A stretch of 64,000 bases of DNA, from the NCBI RefSeq assembly GCF_017591425.1, contig NW_024465369.1, positions 28,749,001 to 28,813,000 of the forward strand, given 5' to 3'. Shown piece by piece: positions 47,403-57,744 of the stretch (position 1 is its first letter; every line of letters begins with the position of its first letter). The stretch is from Ochotona curzoniae (Eukaryota; Chordata; Mammalia; Lagomorpha; Ochotonidae). A model generated the notes under the pieces. That model made no database searches and was not told the origin of the DNA. It was given only the letters and a program-made list of their open reading frames with translations. The translations under genes and the position numbers were made by a program.

Positions 47403-49952
47403 TTTTTTTAAAATAATAAAATTTATTTTGACATTCTTTACATACTTAGTTAGAGTAAGAAGGTTCAAGGGCTACAGGAAAGTGGATAATACTAATATGT
47501 TTTCCATATTGTTACCTTCATGTTTAAAAGGGGGGTATTAAGGGAGAAGGCCCACCCAATTTCCCACCCTCCCCAAGTCCCGGGTGTAGGGCATGCTCTG
47601 AGGTTCTTGCTCAAGTGGCCCTGACATTGCAACAGTTATGAATCGCTGTCAATCCTGCCGCTCCAAGCACTATGAGGTCTTTGAAAAATCCACTGATTGA
47701 CATAGTCCATCATAGCTGAGATGGTTGGTTGACCCGTTCTGTCTTCTCTCTTTTCTTCGTTAGGGTTCTGAGTCCAGCATTTAGATTAGGAAGATCTCCA
47801 AAGAAACTTCTTGTATGTGCTAACAAGTACAGGGCCTGGCACCGTCCATCGTTCCAATCAGTTGGTGGTTGTAAATGCTGGGTTGGTTCTGTTTTCACTC
47901 CCGACTTCCACTGGAACCAATGGGTGTTGCAGTCCAGCCTGGTTCTGCCCAGCACATACTTGGTCCTCACCTAAACCAGTGGGAGCTGCAGCCTAGTTGG
48001 AGCGACCCACAATAACCCCCACCAGGACCGCCCCTACTCTGGTTTGCCAGTAAGTGTAGCAGTAATCCAGTCTGTCCCACACCCCATTCCACCCCAGCCG
48101 CTGTTTAGTTTTATGTCCTCCCATGAAAGTGGTAACCCAAGAGGGATGAGCCCACTATTTCCCTCCCAGGCCTCTCCCACTCCCAGATTCCAATTGATGC
48201 TGCCCAAACAAACCTCACCCACTTTAATTTGTTTGCACCAGTAGGAATAATCCGCCCAGCCCGGCTTTTCCCTGATCTAGTCCACATGGGGCGCACAGGT
48301 GTGGTAGCTCTGCCTAGTCAGGTCTGCCCCCATCCCAGCCCATGCTCTCCTGTGGAAGTAGCTGTCCTGCAAAGGAACCCTCCCTTATTCCCCTGCTGGC
48401 TCTGCCTACTTCCTTCTTGTTCTCAGGCTGGTTGGACGCTGCGGTCCCCTCCGGTACAGGCAACCTCACCTCGGCATTCCGTATTGTGCACTGGTCTTTG
48501 TTGCGACCGAACCTGGGTCGACCCACACTGGTGCTTGGATTTGCCAGTGGATGACGTGGACAGATTCAGCCTGGTCTTGCCCCCACGTCTGCCAAGTGTA
48601 TGCCAGTGGGTAGCTTTCCATGGCCTTTCCTGGGCTGTTTCCTATCATGTTTCTTGCGCTTACCTGCCGGGTCTGTGTCCTGCCAGAGGAGTTGCCCAGG
48701 CTCCTCCATCAGAACCTCTCCCAATGCCAGGTTACACGCTTACCAGTGGGTCCATGAGCCAACCCTGCTCAGTCCACCTCCTGTCATAGCAGGAACTGTG
48801 GCTTTTCCTGACTGGCCTTCCACCCAATCTGGTTCTTGCTGTTGGATGTTCCAGCCCAGCCATGGTTTGTCCATACCTACGTATGGCTCACACATGGCTC
48901 AGTAGGGGTTTGAGACCTTGCCTAGTCTATCACACATCTGCCCTGGTCCTCCAGAACACCAGGGGGAGTCGGGGTCCAGCCTGGTTCGGTGCATCCAATC
49001 CCAGTCCACACTTGTGCCAAGGGAGACTGCAACTGTATCCAGATCAGAACGCAGCCCCCCTTCCAGGCCACGCGCCTCTTTGTGGGAACCTCAGCCCAGC
49101 TAGGGTTGTCCCCTTTGCTCCCCAACCGGGTCTGTTCCCAGCCATAGCACACTCGCATGCCAGTGGTTGCTCTGACTCAGCTTGGCACAGCTCCTCACCT
49201 GTCCCAACCTCTGCCTTAGACACTGTGGCTTCGTGTCCCTGGCTCCCGCAGACCAGTAGGTACAAGAGCCTAGCTTGGCATGACCTTTGCTCCCTCCTGG
49301 TTTCTAGTTTTACTTGTGGGCTAAGGTTTGCTCATTTGTACCAGATCTACTCTGTTCCCTACCAGTTGACACGCTAGCCAGCCGTTGGAGCTACTTTTGT
49401 AGGACAAGCCCCAAGCCCAGGCTTCTGCATGGACTGGTACTTGGTGCCCAGCATTATTAGTGATTACAAATTTTGCAAGGAAAAGTTACTGCCTGTTTGA
49501 GGTCCGAGAATCACAATGGGTTCAACCTGGAGCTAATTAAGCAGCGACTCAAAGAATAAAATCCCCAGAGCTCCCCAGCCGGGCGGCCAGCAGGCGGAGC
49601 CTGGCGCCAATGGCACACTGGCCGCCCGGACACGGCTCACCATGTGCCCATGGCGGCCGTCCGGAATCCAGGCATGAGACGCCCCGTCCTGAGACCCACC
49701 AGCTGCCGGGAGGCTGCTGGAGGTTTAAAATTCCCAGGCCCAAGGTCGTGCCCCTCCCAAATCCCCTTCGCCGCCCAATGAGGGCGGCGGGTGGGTACCG
49801 GACCTGCCCAGTCCCAGAGGCCTCCCCCCTCGGGTCTACTCACCCCAAAGGAAGCAGCCTCTGGAACCCAGCAGGCCCGGACACGGCTCACCATGTGCCC
49901 ATGGCGGCCGTCCGGAATCCAGGCATGAGACACCCCGTCCTGAGACCCACCC
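47403..49952 (-). mobile_element. Composite non-autonomous retroelement, SVA-like layout (copy 1)
   Basis: Read on the minus strand, the element starts with a GC-rich, CpG-bearing region holding two 76-bp near-identical units (49876-49951 and 49625-49700, one mismatch, period 251 bp). A degenerate minisatellite-like body follows (about 49450-47800), with recurring gctgcag...cagcctggt-type units. A unique 3' part contains a G-quadruplex motif near 47550-47580 and AATAAA, and the element ends in poly(A) at 47403. Perfect 16-bp duplications flank it. Open frames across it (for example 48229-48789 on +) look like by-products of the GC-rich repeat. It encodes no transposition proteins, so mobilisation by L1 is inferred. 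It could instead be a lineage-specific L1 5'UTR joined to a 3' end. It sits in SCN7A intron 6. Confidence 0.82.
49625..49951 (-). repeat. Tandem GC-rich 76-bp units (promoter-like monomers)
   Basis: The units at 49625-49700 and 49876-49951 differ at one base and are separated by GC-rich sequence. They lie at the 5' end of the composite element and contain several CpGs. They resemble the tandem promoter monomers found in some mammalian L1 5'UTRs. Confidence 0.85.
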
Positions 49953-50149
49953 TCATAGGTATAATCTTAATATAAGCATGTTTGTTTCCCTCCCTATCAG
50001 GCTCCCTCAAAATTCCCCTCCTTTCTTTTGTTTAATTTTTGCAAAAACATAACTAGATTCCACAGCAATCCCACTCCTGGTTTTTTACCCAAACAAAATG
50101 TGTGTATTTTTATTAGTTTACTGGTCATGGAAATGGGCACATATACACA

Positions 50150-50415
50150 CATGTACATACACAAAGGGAGGGAGGAAGGGAAGGCTGGAGAGAGAAAGAC
50201 AACCCTCCCATTTGCTGGTTAACTCCCCAAATGCTTTCTAACGCTGAGGACAAACTGGGAGCTGGAAATGAAATCTGGGTTTCTGAATTGGATGGCAAGG
50301 ACTCAACTGCTTGAGTCATCACCCACATGCTCAGAATATACAGAAGTAGACAGAGGAGCAGGACTCAATTCAGCCACTACAATGTGTGATGTAGGTGAGC
50401 CAACTGACATCTTAG
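50150..50415 (-). mobile_element. CSINE, old diverged copy
   Basis: An antisense copy with a purine block (ggagggaggaagggaaggct), gctggttaactccccaaatg and gagcaggactcaattcagcc. Confidence 0.7.
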
Positions 50416-50894
50416 TATCCATGTCATATATTTTTCTACAATGTTATGTCTGTGGTTGAAAAATTTGCTTCTAGTTTTTCTAAATGCTGGGAGAAAGGAA
50501 TCGATCATTTTAATAGGAGAAAAAAAGACCCACTAAGAGAGAATGTCCTTATGAAAGAGAATGGGTTTTGAAGGCAAACTGAGTGCGGTTTGAATTCCAG
50601 TTTCACAATATTGTATTTAAAGCACCATTGATTTTCTCTGAATTGCCTTATTTGCAATAAGGCATGAGTTATTAACACCTTTTCTAAAGGATTATGGGGA
50701 AGCTATAAGGCAAGGACAGTGAATGATACAGGTACAAGAGCCAAGAAATTATCCTATTATAAATGCTATACAAATGATAAATGCAAGTTTTTAAAATGCT
50801 TATCAGTATATGAAATAAAAAAGTAGTAAGAATTTTCATCGCGTGGACCTTTTTACTTTGCTTATAAAGACATCTCAAACTGTTTTGAGGATGT

Positions 50895-51178
50895 ATTGCA
50901 TTTTTTTAAATGGCAGAGTTAGAGAGAGAGAGAAAGAGAGAGAGAAACAGAGTAAGAGGGAGAGGAATGAGGAGAGATGCTGCAACTTCCAGAACAGAAC
51001 TAGGCTGAAGTCAGGCGCCTGAAACTCCAATCAAGTGGGTCCAAGCATGCACGCCATCAGCTACTGCCTTCTTATGGCACTTTAGCAGGAAGCTAGAAGT
51101 GGAGTAACCAGGACTCAAACCTGTGTCCTGGTATAGGATGCTGGCGTTGCCAGTGTTCACAATAAGGACCTCTCAAAA
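50895..51178 (-). mobile_element. CSINE, old diverged copy
   Basis: An antisense copy beginning ttttttaaatggcagagtta, with an expanded GA block, tggcactttagcaggaagct and tataggatgctggcgttgcc. Confidence 0.8.
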
Positions 51179-51492
51179 ATCTTAGTTAATAAACTTACTT
51201 TTATATTTTAATAAGCAACTTTATTAGAAGAAAGCAATATTATAAAGAGACTATTTTAAGATTTCTCTCATGGATGCGAGTAATATTTTGGCTATAATCT
51301 TTGGGGAAAGGAAATTTGCACAATTAACTCTAAAGATTGGGCACTTGCTCTTCTAATAATGAAACAGATCCAAATTAGCACTTTAGAATTACAATAGATT
51401 TACACAGTTTGCTCTGAAGTTCAACGTTCATAGTTTCTGACATTGCCTCTATAAATAACTTGTATAAAACTGCCATAAGTGGTATTTCTTAC

Positions 51493-51699
51493 CTCGAATG
51501 TAATATGGGTTTTCAGTACTGTTACGCAGTGTTTCATTTTCATTTTCCTGAGGCCATCGTAAACATTTGTGCTTTAGGTTACCCATGAAGAGCCCCATCC
51601 CAATTAGAGAAAATACACTCAGAAAAAACAGAGTTAGGATAATGACACCAAGCAGTTTCTTGAAGCAGTGGATGAGGATCACTACAAGTGACTTCAGAC
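51493..51699 (-). CDS. SCN7A: SCN7A exon 6: domain I S4-S5 linker, S5 and outer pore turret
   Basis: This 207-bp exon has acceptor ctttccag and donor gtaaga. It begins GLKSL (S4-S5 linker) and continues through a hydrophobic S5 helix ([20 protein letters not shown]). The extracellular turret contains the sequons NET and NST and ends PYYIR. One base is carried to exon 7. The length is within a few codons of the Nav exon 6 size. Confidence 0.93.
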
Positions 51700-52829
51700 C
51701 TGGAAAGAGAAAGGCTTATTTTTGGTAAAATAAGATCTAGTTAAGCAGCATTAGTAAACTTTGCCGTGCAAAATGCTTTATCAATTGAAACTGATAGTTT
51801 TATATCTCATATTGTTTCCTTATTATTCAGCTCTACTGAACAGAATATTAAAAAATCTGTGATTTCTGTATTGCTGCTAATTTAAAATACCTGACAAAAT
51901 AATTCAGACACAACATTTAGAATTGTTTCTCTTTACAAATATTAAAATACAAAACTATAAATGTAAATGAGTTAGAAATACTGCTGAAATATAAAATAGC
52001 TTGAAGGAACAAGATGAAACCGCCCTTTTAACTGTGACATATGGACTCAACCATTGTTTCCTTGCTTCTTTATTCACTTCTCTCCTTCCTCTCTGATATA
52101 TATGTTTAGGACCTCAAATGAATAAGAACATTAACTCTGCGATGTTGAGCAAGTAAGTCAACATTTATTTACCTCAATTTTATTTTCATAAAATTGGGAG
52201 TAACCATACCGCGTTATTAATATAGAAGACAAAAAACTGTAAGGATGAAAGCGGCATCTTATAACTTGATTATTGTGTGTAGGCCCTGCCCATATTGCTG
52301 TTGAACAGTAGTCTTTATATGATTTACTTATTGAACATTATTTACGGTGAATGTAGCAGTAATCCTGTGATTATAAAGTAACTTGAAATGTATTGTAAAA
52401 ATTAAAGGAAAGAAAAAGAAGTAAGGAAGGGGGATTAAGGTAAGTATGAAGGGAGGGAAGTATGGTTACATATATACATATAGTATGATTAGATCTATGA
52501 AATACATGAAACCTATTCTCTTTACACTAAACATTAAAAACAATTAAACATCTATCCATGTATAACATACTCAGTTGTTCATTGAATGAAATGGAATGGG
52601 AACAGTCATTTATGTCTCTATAGAAATATGGTATTTAGGATTAAACCTGAAAGTTTACTTCTTTTCATGCAAAAACTTCTTTGTAATCTTTTGCCACCAC
52701 TTTTTAGCTTTAAAACATTTTTATTTATAAACAGAACAGATTTCATTTCTTTCCTCTGTACAGTTTAAGAACATAGTGCTTCTCATTTATCCTTGCTTGC
52801 TCTCTTCCACTCTCCCTATTTGTTTGTTT

Positions 52830-52990
52830 CTTATTTTTCTTTTTATTTTTACAGTAACATGCATTCATTCCATTTATAGCCACAGTCCTAGTCCTCCACT
52901 AAAGGAAGAATTTAATAAATAGAAAGTAGAAAGACTACTAGACAAGAGCTATAAACAACAATCAAATCTCAAGTCATCACTTTCACTACT
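52830..52990. repeat. Diverged interspersed repeat, relative of 17580-17840
   Basis: It shares agtagaaagactact, gagctataaac and the flanking order with 17580-17840. The family was not identified. Confidence 0.4.
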
Positions 52991-53139
52991 ATACATAACT
53001 TTCTTCCTAGTAAATGTATTATTTACAGGTCAAATAAAACGTTTATTTTTAGTGTTACAAATCTTTTTAAGTTTTACATAGAAATTCCTTGTCAAAATAT
53101 GCAACCATGCTTAAGAATTATTACATATATTGACATTTT

Positions 53140-53450
53140 AATTTTATTTATTCATTGTATTTGATAGAGAGGAAACCCACTGCTTTGCTTTCTACATGCC
53201 CACAAAAGCTGAGGTTAGCCAGGACAAAGCCAGGAGAAGGAACTCACTACAGTCTCCCATGTGTGTGGCAGGGATCTGATGACTTTTACAATCACCTGCT
53301 GCCTTCTTTGGTACACACCATCTGTAGTTAGAATTAGGAGCAAAGTCGAAAACTGGAACTCGGGTGGTCTGACAGCGGCAGTCCACAGGACCGTTTAAAC
53401 TGCGCACCAAAAGCCCATCCCTCATGGTATCTTTTTCAGGGTCATCAATT
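53140..53450 (-). mobile_element. CSINE-like, old diverged copy
   Basis: An antisense body with tgatagagaggaaacccact, ccaggagaaggaactcacta and cacctgctgccttctttggt. It is strongly mutated and its head is poorly defined. Confidence 0.55.
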
Positions 53451-53793
53451 ATACATGTGATGAAATTAATTTTTTTCATCTTTAATCCATCCCAGTTTTT
53501 GCTCTACTGCATTAGCACAGAACTCCTGATTTTTTAATATATAAATGTGTTTGCTGCACTGATTACACTATTTCCTATTGCTTCTACTACCACTAAATAT
53601 TTACATGGGGTACTTTAATCTTTACCATTTTTAGTTTCAACTTTATTTGTATTTGCCTATTTTATTATCTTGTTTTCATCTTCTGCTTAAAAGTGTCTAG
53701 GGCATATTATACTGAGGTTACAAAATGCTGATTCCATAGGCTTGCTTCTATTCCTTAAACAGGTTTCTTTAAAAAAAAAAATCACATTGTTTT

Positions 53794-54115
53794 GGGCCTG
53801 GCACGGTGGCCTAGTGGCTAAAAAGTCCTCACCTTGCATGCCCAGGTTCCCATATAGGAACCGGTTCTAATCCTGTTGGCCCTGTATCCCATCCAGCTCC
53901 CTGTTTGTGGCCTGGGAAAACAGTATAAGAGGGCTCAAGTCTTTGGGACCCTGCACCAATGTGGGAGACCTGGAAGAGTCTCCTGGATCCTGGCTTTGGA
54001 TCGGCACAGTTCCAGCTGTTGTGGCCGCTTGGGGAGTGAAATCAGACGGAAGATTACTCTCTGCCTCTCCTCCTCTCTGTATATCTGACTTTCCAATGAA
54101 AATAAAATCTTTTAG
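53794..54115 (+). mobile_element. CSINE, full-length with target-site duplication
   Basis: A sense copy from gggcctggcacggtggccta to aatgaaaataaaatctttta, flanked by perfect 14-bp duplications (aaatcacattgttt, 53779-53792 and 54116-54129). It belongs to a different head subtype (ggcctagtggctaa) from the copies at 6321 and 38205. It lies in SCN7A intron 5. Confidence 0.94.
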
Positions 54116-54129
54116 AAATCACATTGTTT

Positions 54130-55735
54130 CTATTAACTAGCCTGTTTATCTTTCTGTATTGAGAAATATTTCCACATACTTCATTTTATTATGATATGCC
54201 TTCTTTATGTTCCTTCAGGCAAATAGTGTGAATCTCAGAGCCTGCATACTCCAGGCTCCTATGAGCAGGTTCTTCCTCTGTGAACTTCGATTCTCCTGTT
54301 TTCTTTCATTATCCTAAGTTCAAGGTGCAGGTTATGCAACCTTATGTTCTAGTAATTGCAAGTTTACCCTGTGGGTACCTGGGGAGGAAATGCTACCAAA
54401 AAGAAATTGGGGGACAGTACTGTCTTAGACAACTGACAAAGTTTATTTCCAAGGTTACAGTTCTTACAGACTCAGTAAAACTTAGTTCAGACAACTCAGA
54501 ACTGAGTTCAAGCAGGCTAATAAGATAAACTGATCAAAGCATTATTGAAGTTGGGAACAGATGAGGAATACTCTCCACTCTTGGCTACCTGACCAGGCAG
54601 ATCTTGCCTATCATCAAGGGGAGCACAAAGGCACGTCCAAGGACCTACTGAGAGCAACAGCACACCCTGGGTGAGAGGCCCGCCACCTCCTCTTTCCTGG
54701 GTCCTCTTCTCAACAGGATCCCACAGGCCTCTGCTGTCCCAGCTGTCCTGGTGGATGTATTCCAACAAGTAATATTCAGAGTGTGACAAGCAAACAACAG
54801 ATACTGACAATCCAGTAAGGGAATTCTCACTGCTTGTTTTCTTAGCTAGAATTTGGTGATGTCACAGGCCATTTGGCTAAACAATCTTATGCAGATACAA
54901 TTCCCAAGACATATAATTTATAGTTTTGATTATGGGTTGATATTTTACTGTACTCTCAGGTTATGAATATATTAAGATTTTCTCCAATCTTCTCTTTTTC
55001 TCATCCTGAATTCCAATCTCACAGTATGCCCAAGTCTGGCCTTAGCGCTCCACTTCAGAACATCCTGTAAATAAAGTGTGTCTGACAGTCACCATTTCAT
55101 TTCTCAGTGCAGCTATTTCCTGATACTTCTCACAGCGGCCAGAATGAGTGAAACTGTTTGCCTCCTTCAAAAGGATATATTAGGAGTTGGTGGGTACCTG
55201 CTGAAGCATCTTCAGAAACGGAAGCTAAAATTAGCCCTCGGCATCTTCTGTCTACATGATCCTAGCTGTAATTTATTTAGCAAAGTCCTTTGAGCACTGT
55301 AACATGTGGATTGCACATTCTCAAGCACTGAACTTTGTTAGCTTACAGTCCTTTGTATCAACTGATTTCTCAATGCAATGAGGAAAAGGAAACAGATCAG
55401 TTTTCTTTCTAGCTTGCTATCTCAGAAATTTCAGGATAATTTTATAAACTCACAAAAATATAAATAGAATACGTACATAAAAAGAATAAAAATAAAACAC
55501 ACTTGATTGATCCCTATATTTTGTATTGTAAGTACTGGTCCCACATATCCACATACAATAAATATAGTGTAACATTTTCTCTTGCCTTTCTGCAGTGACA
55601 GATTGAAACTACTCTTGCTTTCAAAGCAGAGACATTATTCAAGTTAATACTTTCTCTAAGGAACAAAAGATTTGAAGTGAATACAGAGCAGTATATAAAA
55701 CAAAATGAGGAAAATGAATTCAATAATAATCTTAC
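54130..55735. other. SCN7A intron 5 remainder, no feature recognised
   Basis: Intronic sequence without a recognised repeat or exon. Short ORFs occur on both strands but lack splice sites in phase or similarity I can name. Confidence 0.45.
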
Positions 55736-55827
55736 CTTGATTTAGAGGAATAATCTTCAGAATTCTCAGAGTTCTAACAGTTTGAAGCTTTAGAATCAAG
55801 TTTACAGGTACATATCTGGCTATGAGC
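55736..55827 (-). CDS. SCN7A: SCN7A exon 5: domain I S3-S4
   Basis: This 92-bp exon has exactly the canonical Nav exon 5 length. The acceptor is aaattcacag, the donor is gtaag, and the phase carries one base at each end. The peptide LIARYVPVNLILKLQTVRTL followed by RILKIIPLNQ is the domain I voltage-sensor segment. It has only Lys-Arg-Arg-Lys at the S4 positions, fewer charges than conventional Nav channels, as is typical of Nax. I saw no second alternative exon 5 copy (the neonatal/adult pair of other Nav genes) in the flanking introns. Confidence 0.93.
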
Positions 55828-57249
55828 CTGTGAATTTAAGTCATAATTACTGAAAAGTCATGTTTATGTTACCTACAGTTTTATACTTTCTGAAGCCATT
55901 TTAAAAACCACGTATTCAAGTGTTGTTCCCATTCTAATTATGCTGTTTTGCAAATAACTTTGTTATTAATTGGAAGACAAAGACAGGCACAAAGCAAAAT
56001 GGCCAGGAAAACATAAATTTTCATGCTTAAATTATAAGAGTTTGTGAAATTTCAGATTGCAAATACTTAAATTCTATAAGTTAAATATTCTGCATTTTGT
56101 TCATAAATATTTAGCTACTAAAAAAGTTAGAACATTAAAAATAGATAATTTGTAAAGGATTGAGATTCATTAAATTATTTGATAAGATGACAGTAATCAT
56201 GGTGATGATAGCCTCTGATGAGTGTAGAAGGCATTATGATATTGGTCAAGGGCAGTTTGAGCCAAATGAGGAATTCAGGCCCCGCGACTCCAAGATGACT
56301 GAATAAGGAAAAGTCACACTGATTTTGATCAAGGGAAGCTAGTCAAGGAAAAATGAAGGAAACATTTCCAGGGAGAATCGAGAGAAGTTTGCAGTAGAAA
56401 TTGTACAGGTTATATAGAGAGAGGGCATGGAGAAGTACGGACAGTGTAATTATGCAGCACTGAATGAGACTGAAGGAGAAGGCAGTTCTAGAGACAAGAG
56501 CGAGGGTTCAGCAGATCAGCATAGTCAGAATACTGGCAGCATTGCAAATGTTGAATCTTGCAGGCCACGCTGACTTTGTGTGCAATGTGGAGCCAAAACA
56601 GGAGATGGGGAACCCAAAATAACCATTCTTAAAGAGCCCACTTGTTTCCCCTCATCAGCTGAGAAGTGTGCCCAGACGAGCTGTGAGATAGTGTGCTATT
56701 GTAAGAACAACAAAAATTGTGTGTCCATGTTTGTGCAGGTACACTTGACCAAGTGATTTTAATAAAGGAATAATCTGCATTCCACATTTTGAATCTTGGC
56801 TTGTGGTCAGATGGGTCTACTCACTCATATTGAATTGTAAGGCATGCACACCTTCTGCCCTACAACAGGCTACCGGACGCAAAGTTGCCAAGGCAGAGCA
56901 CACAGAGGGAGCTGGCACTGGGAACAACTCCTCTCACTCTATGGGCAGAGCAGGCTAAGGGAATGAACGGATCCACAGCACCCTGTGCCTGTGTGGGTCT
57001 TGTACAGAATGATTAGGAATTCTGTGACAGTCTGACAGTTTATGGCATGGCAACTGGGTCTCACGGCATTCAGCGTATTTGACACGAGAGATGAAGAGAT
57101 CTCCATTTGTCCAACTAGCATAGCAGGGTTCTGTGCTCACAGGGAAGACTGCACAGATCTTTTGTGTGGTTCAACTGCCAGGGTGAGTGGAGACTATATT
57201 CACTGTGGCCAACCCCAGGCAGGCATTGGTCACCTTGAGAGGACATGAG

Positions 57250-57412
57250 ACTTAGATCCCTGAAACTATGTGGAAAATTGGGAAGAAACTCCTGGCTCCT
57301 GCCTTTGAATTGGCTCAGTTATGGCTATTGCAGTCATGTAGGGAGTGAATCAACAGATGAAAGATTCTGTCACTGCTTCTCTCTGTAAATCTTTCAATTA
57401 AAAAAAAATTAA
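57250..57412 (+). mobile_element. CSINE 3' half
   Basis: A sense fragment: aaactcctggctcctgcctt, tgtagggagtgaatcaacag and an A-rich tail, inside the old L1. Confidence 0.75.
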
Positions 57413-57744
57413 AACCAAAGAGCAAAAAAGAAATCAGCAAGTGCTTCAAGAAATGACTAAAAATAAATATAAAAATGCAAGAACAAAGCCAAGGAAGACA
57501 CGACTCCCCAAAAGGAAGTGACAGCTCTTCAATACTAGAATGTGAAGACTAAGAGTCAAAATGATGAAATGATGAGAAAAATGATCACATTATTAGGCCA
57601 AAGGACACAAACACCAATCTCTAAAAAAATCCATACATGACATGGATAAAAAGTTTTACTGATTGAGAAATTAAAGGAAAAAATATTGAAGCACTAGAAA
57701 TAAAGAATTCAATGTTACAAATAGAAAATCCTGAAGTAATCCCA

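Noticed and set aside
48229..48789. 186-codon open frame on the plus strand, with several overlapping 60-170-codon frames in 47700-49950
   Set aside because: They fall in the GC-rich degenerate repeat body of the composite retroelement, overlap in many frames on both strands and have low-complexity Pro/Ser-rich composition; no domain or splice structure.
53192..53479. 95-codon minus-strand ORF as an additional SCN7A exon
   Set aside because: Its translation does not match any channel segment, exon 5 joins exon 6 in phase without it, and much of it lies in an old SINE.
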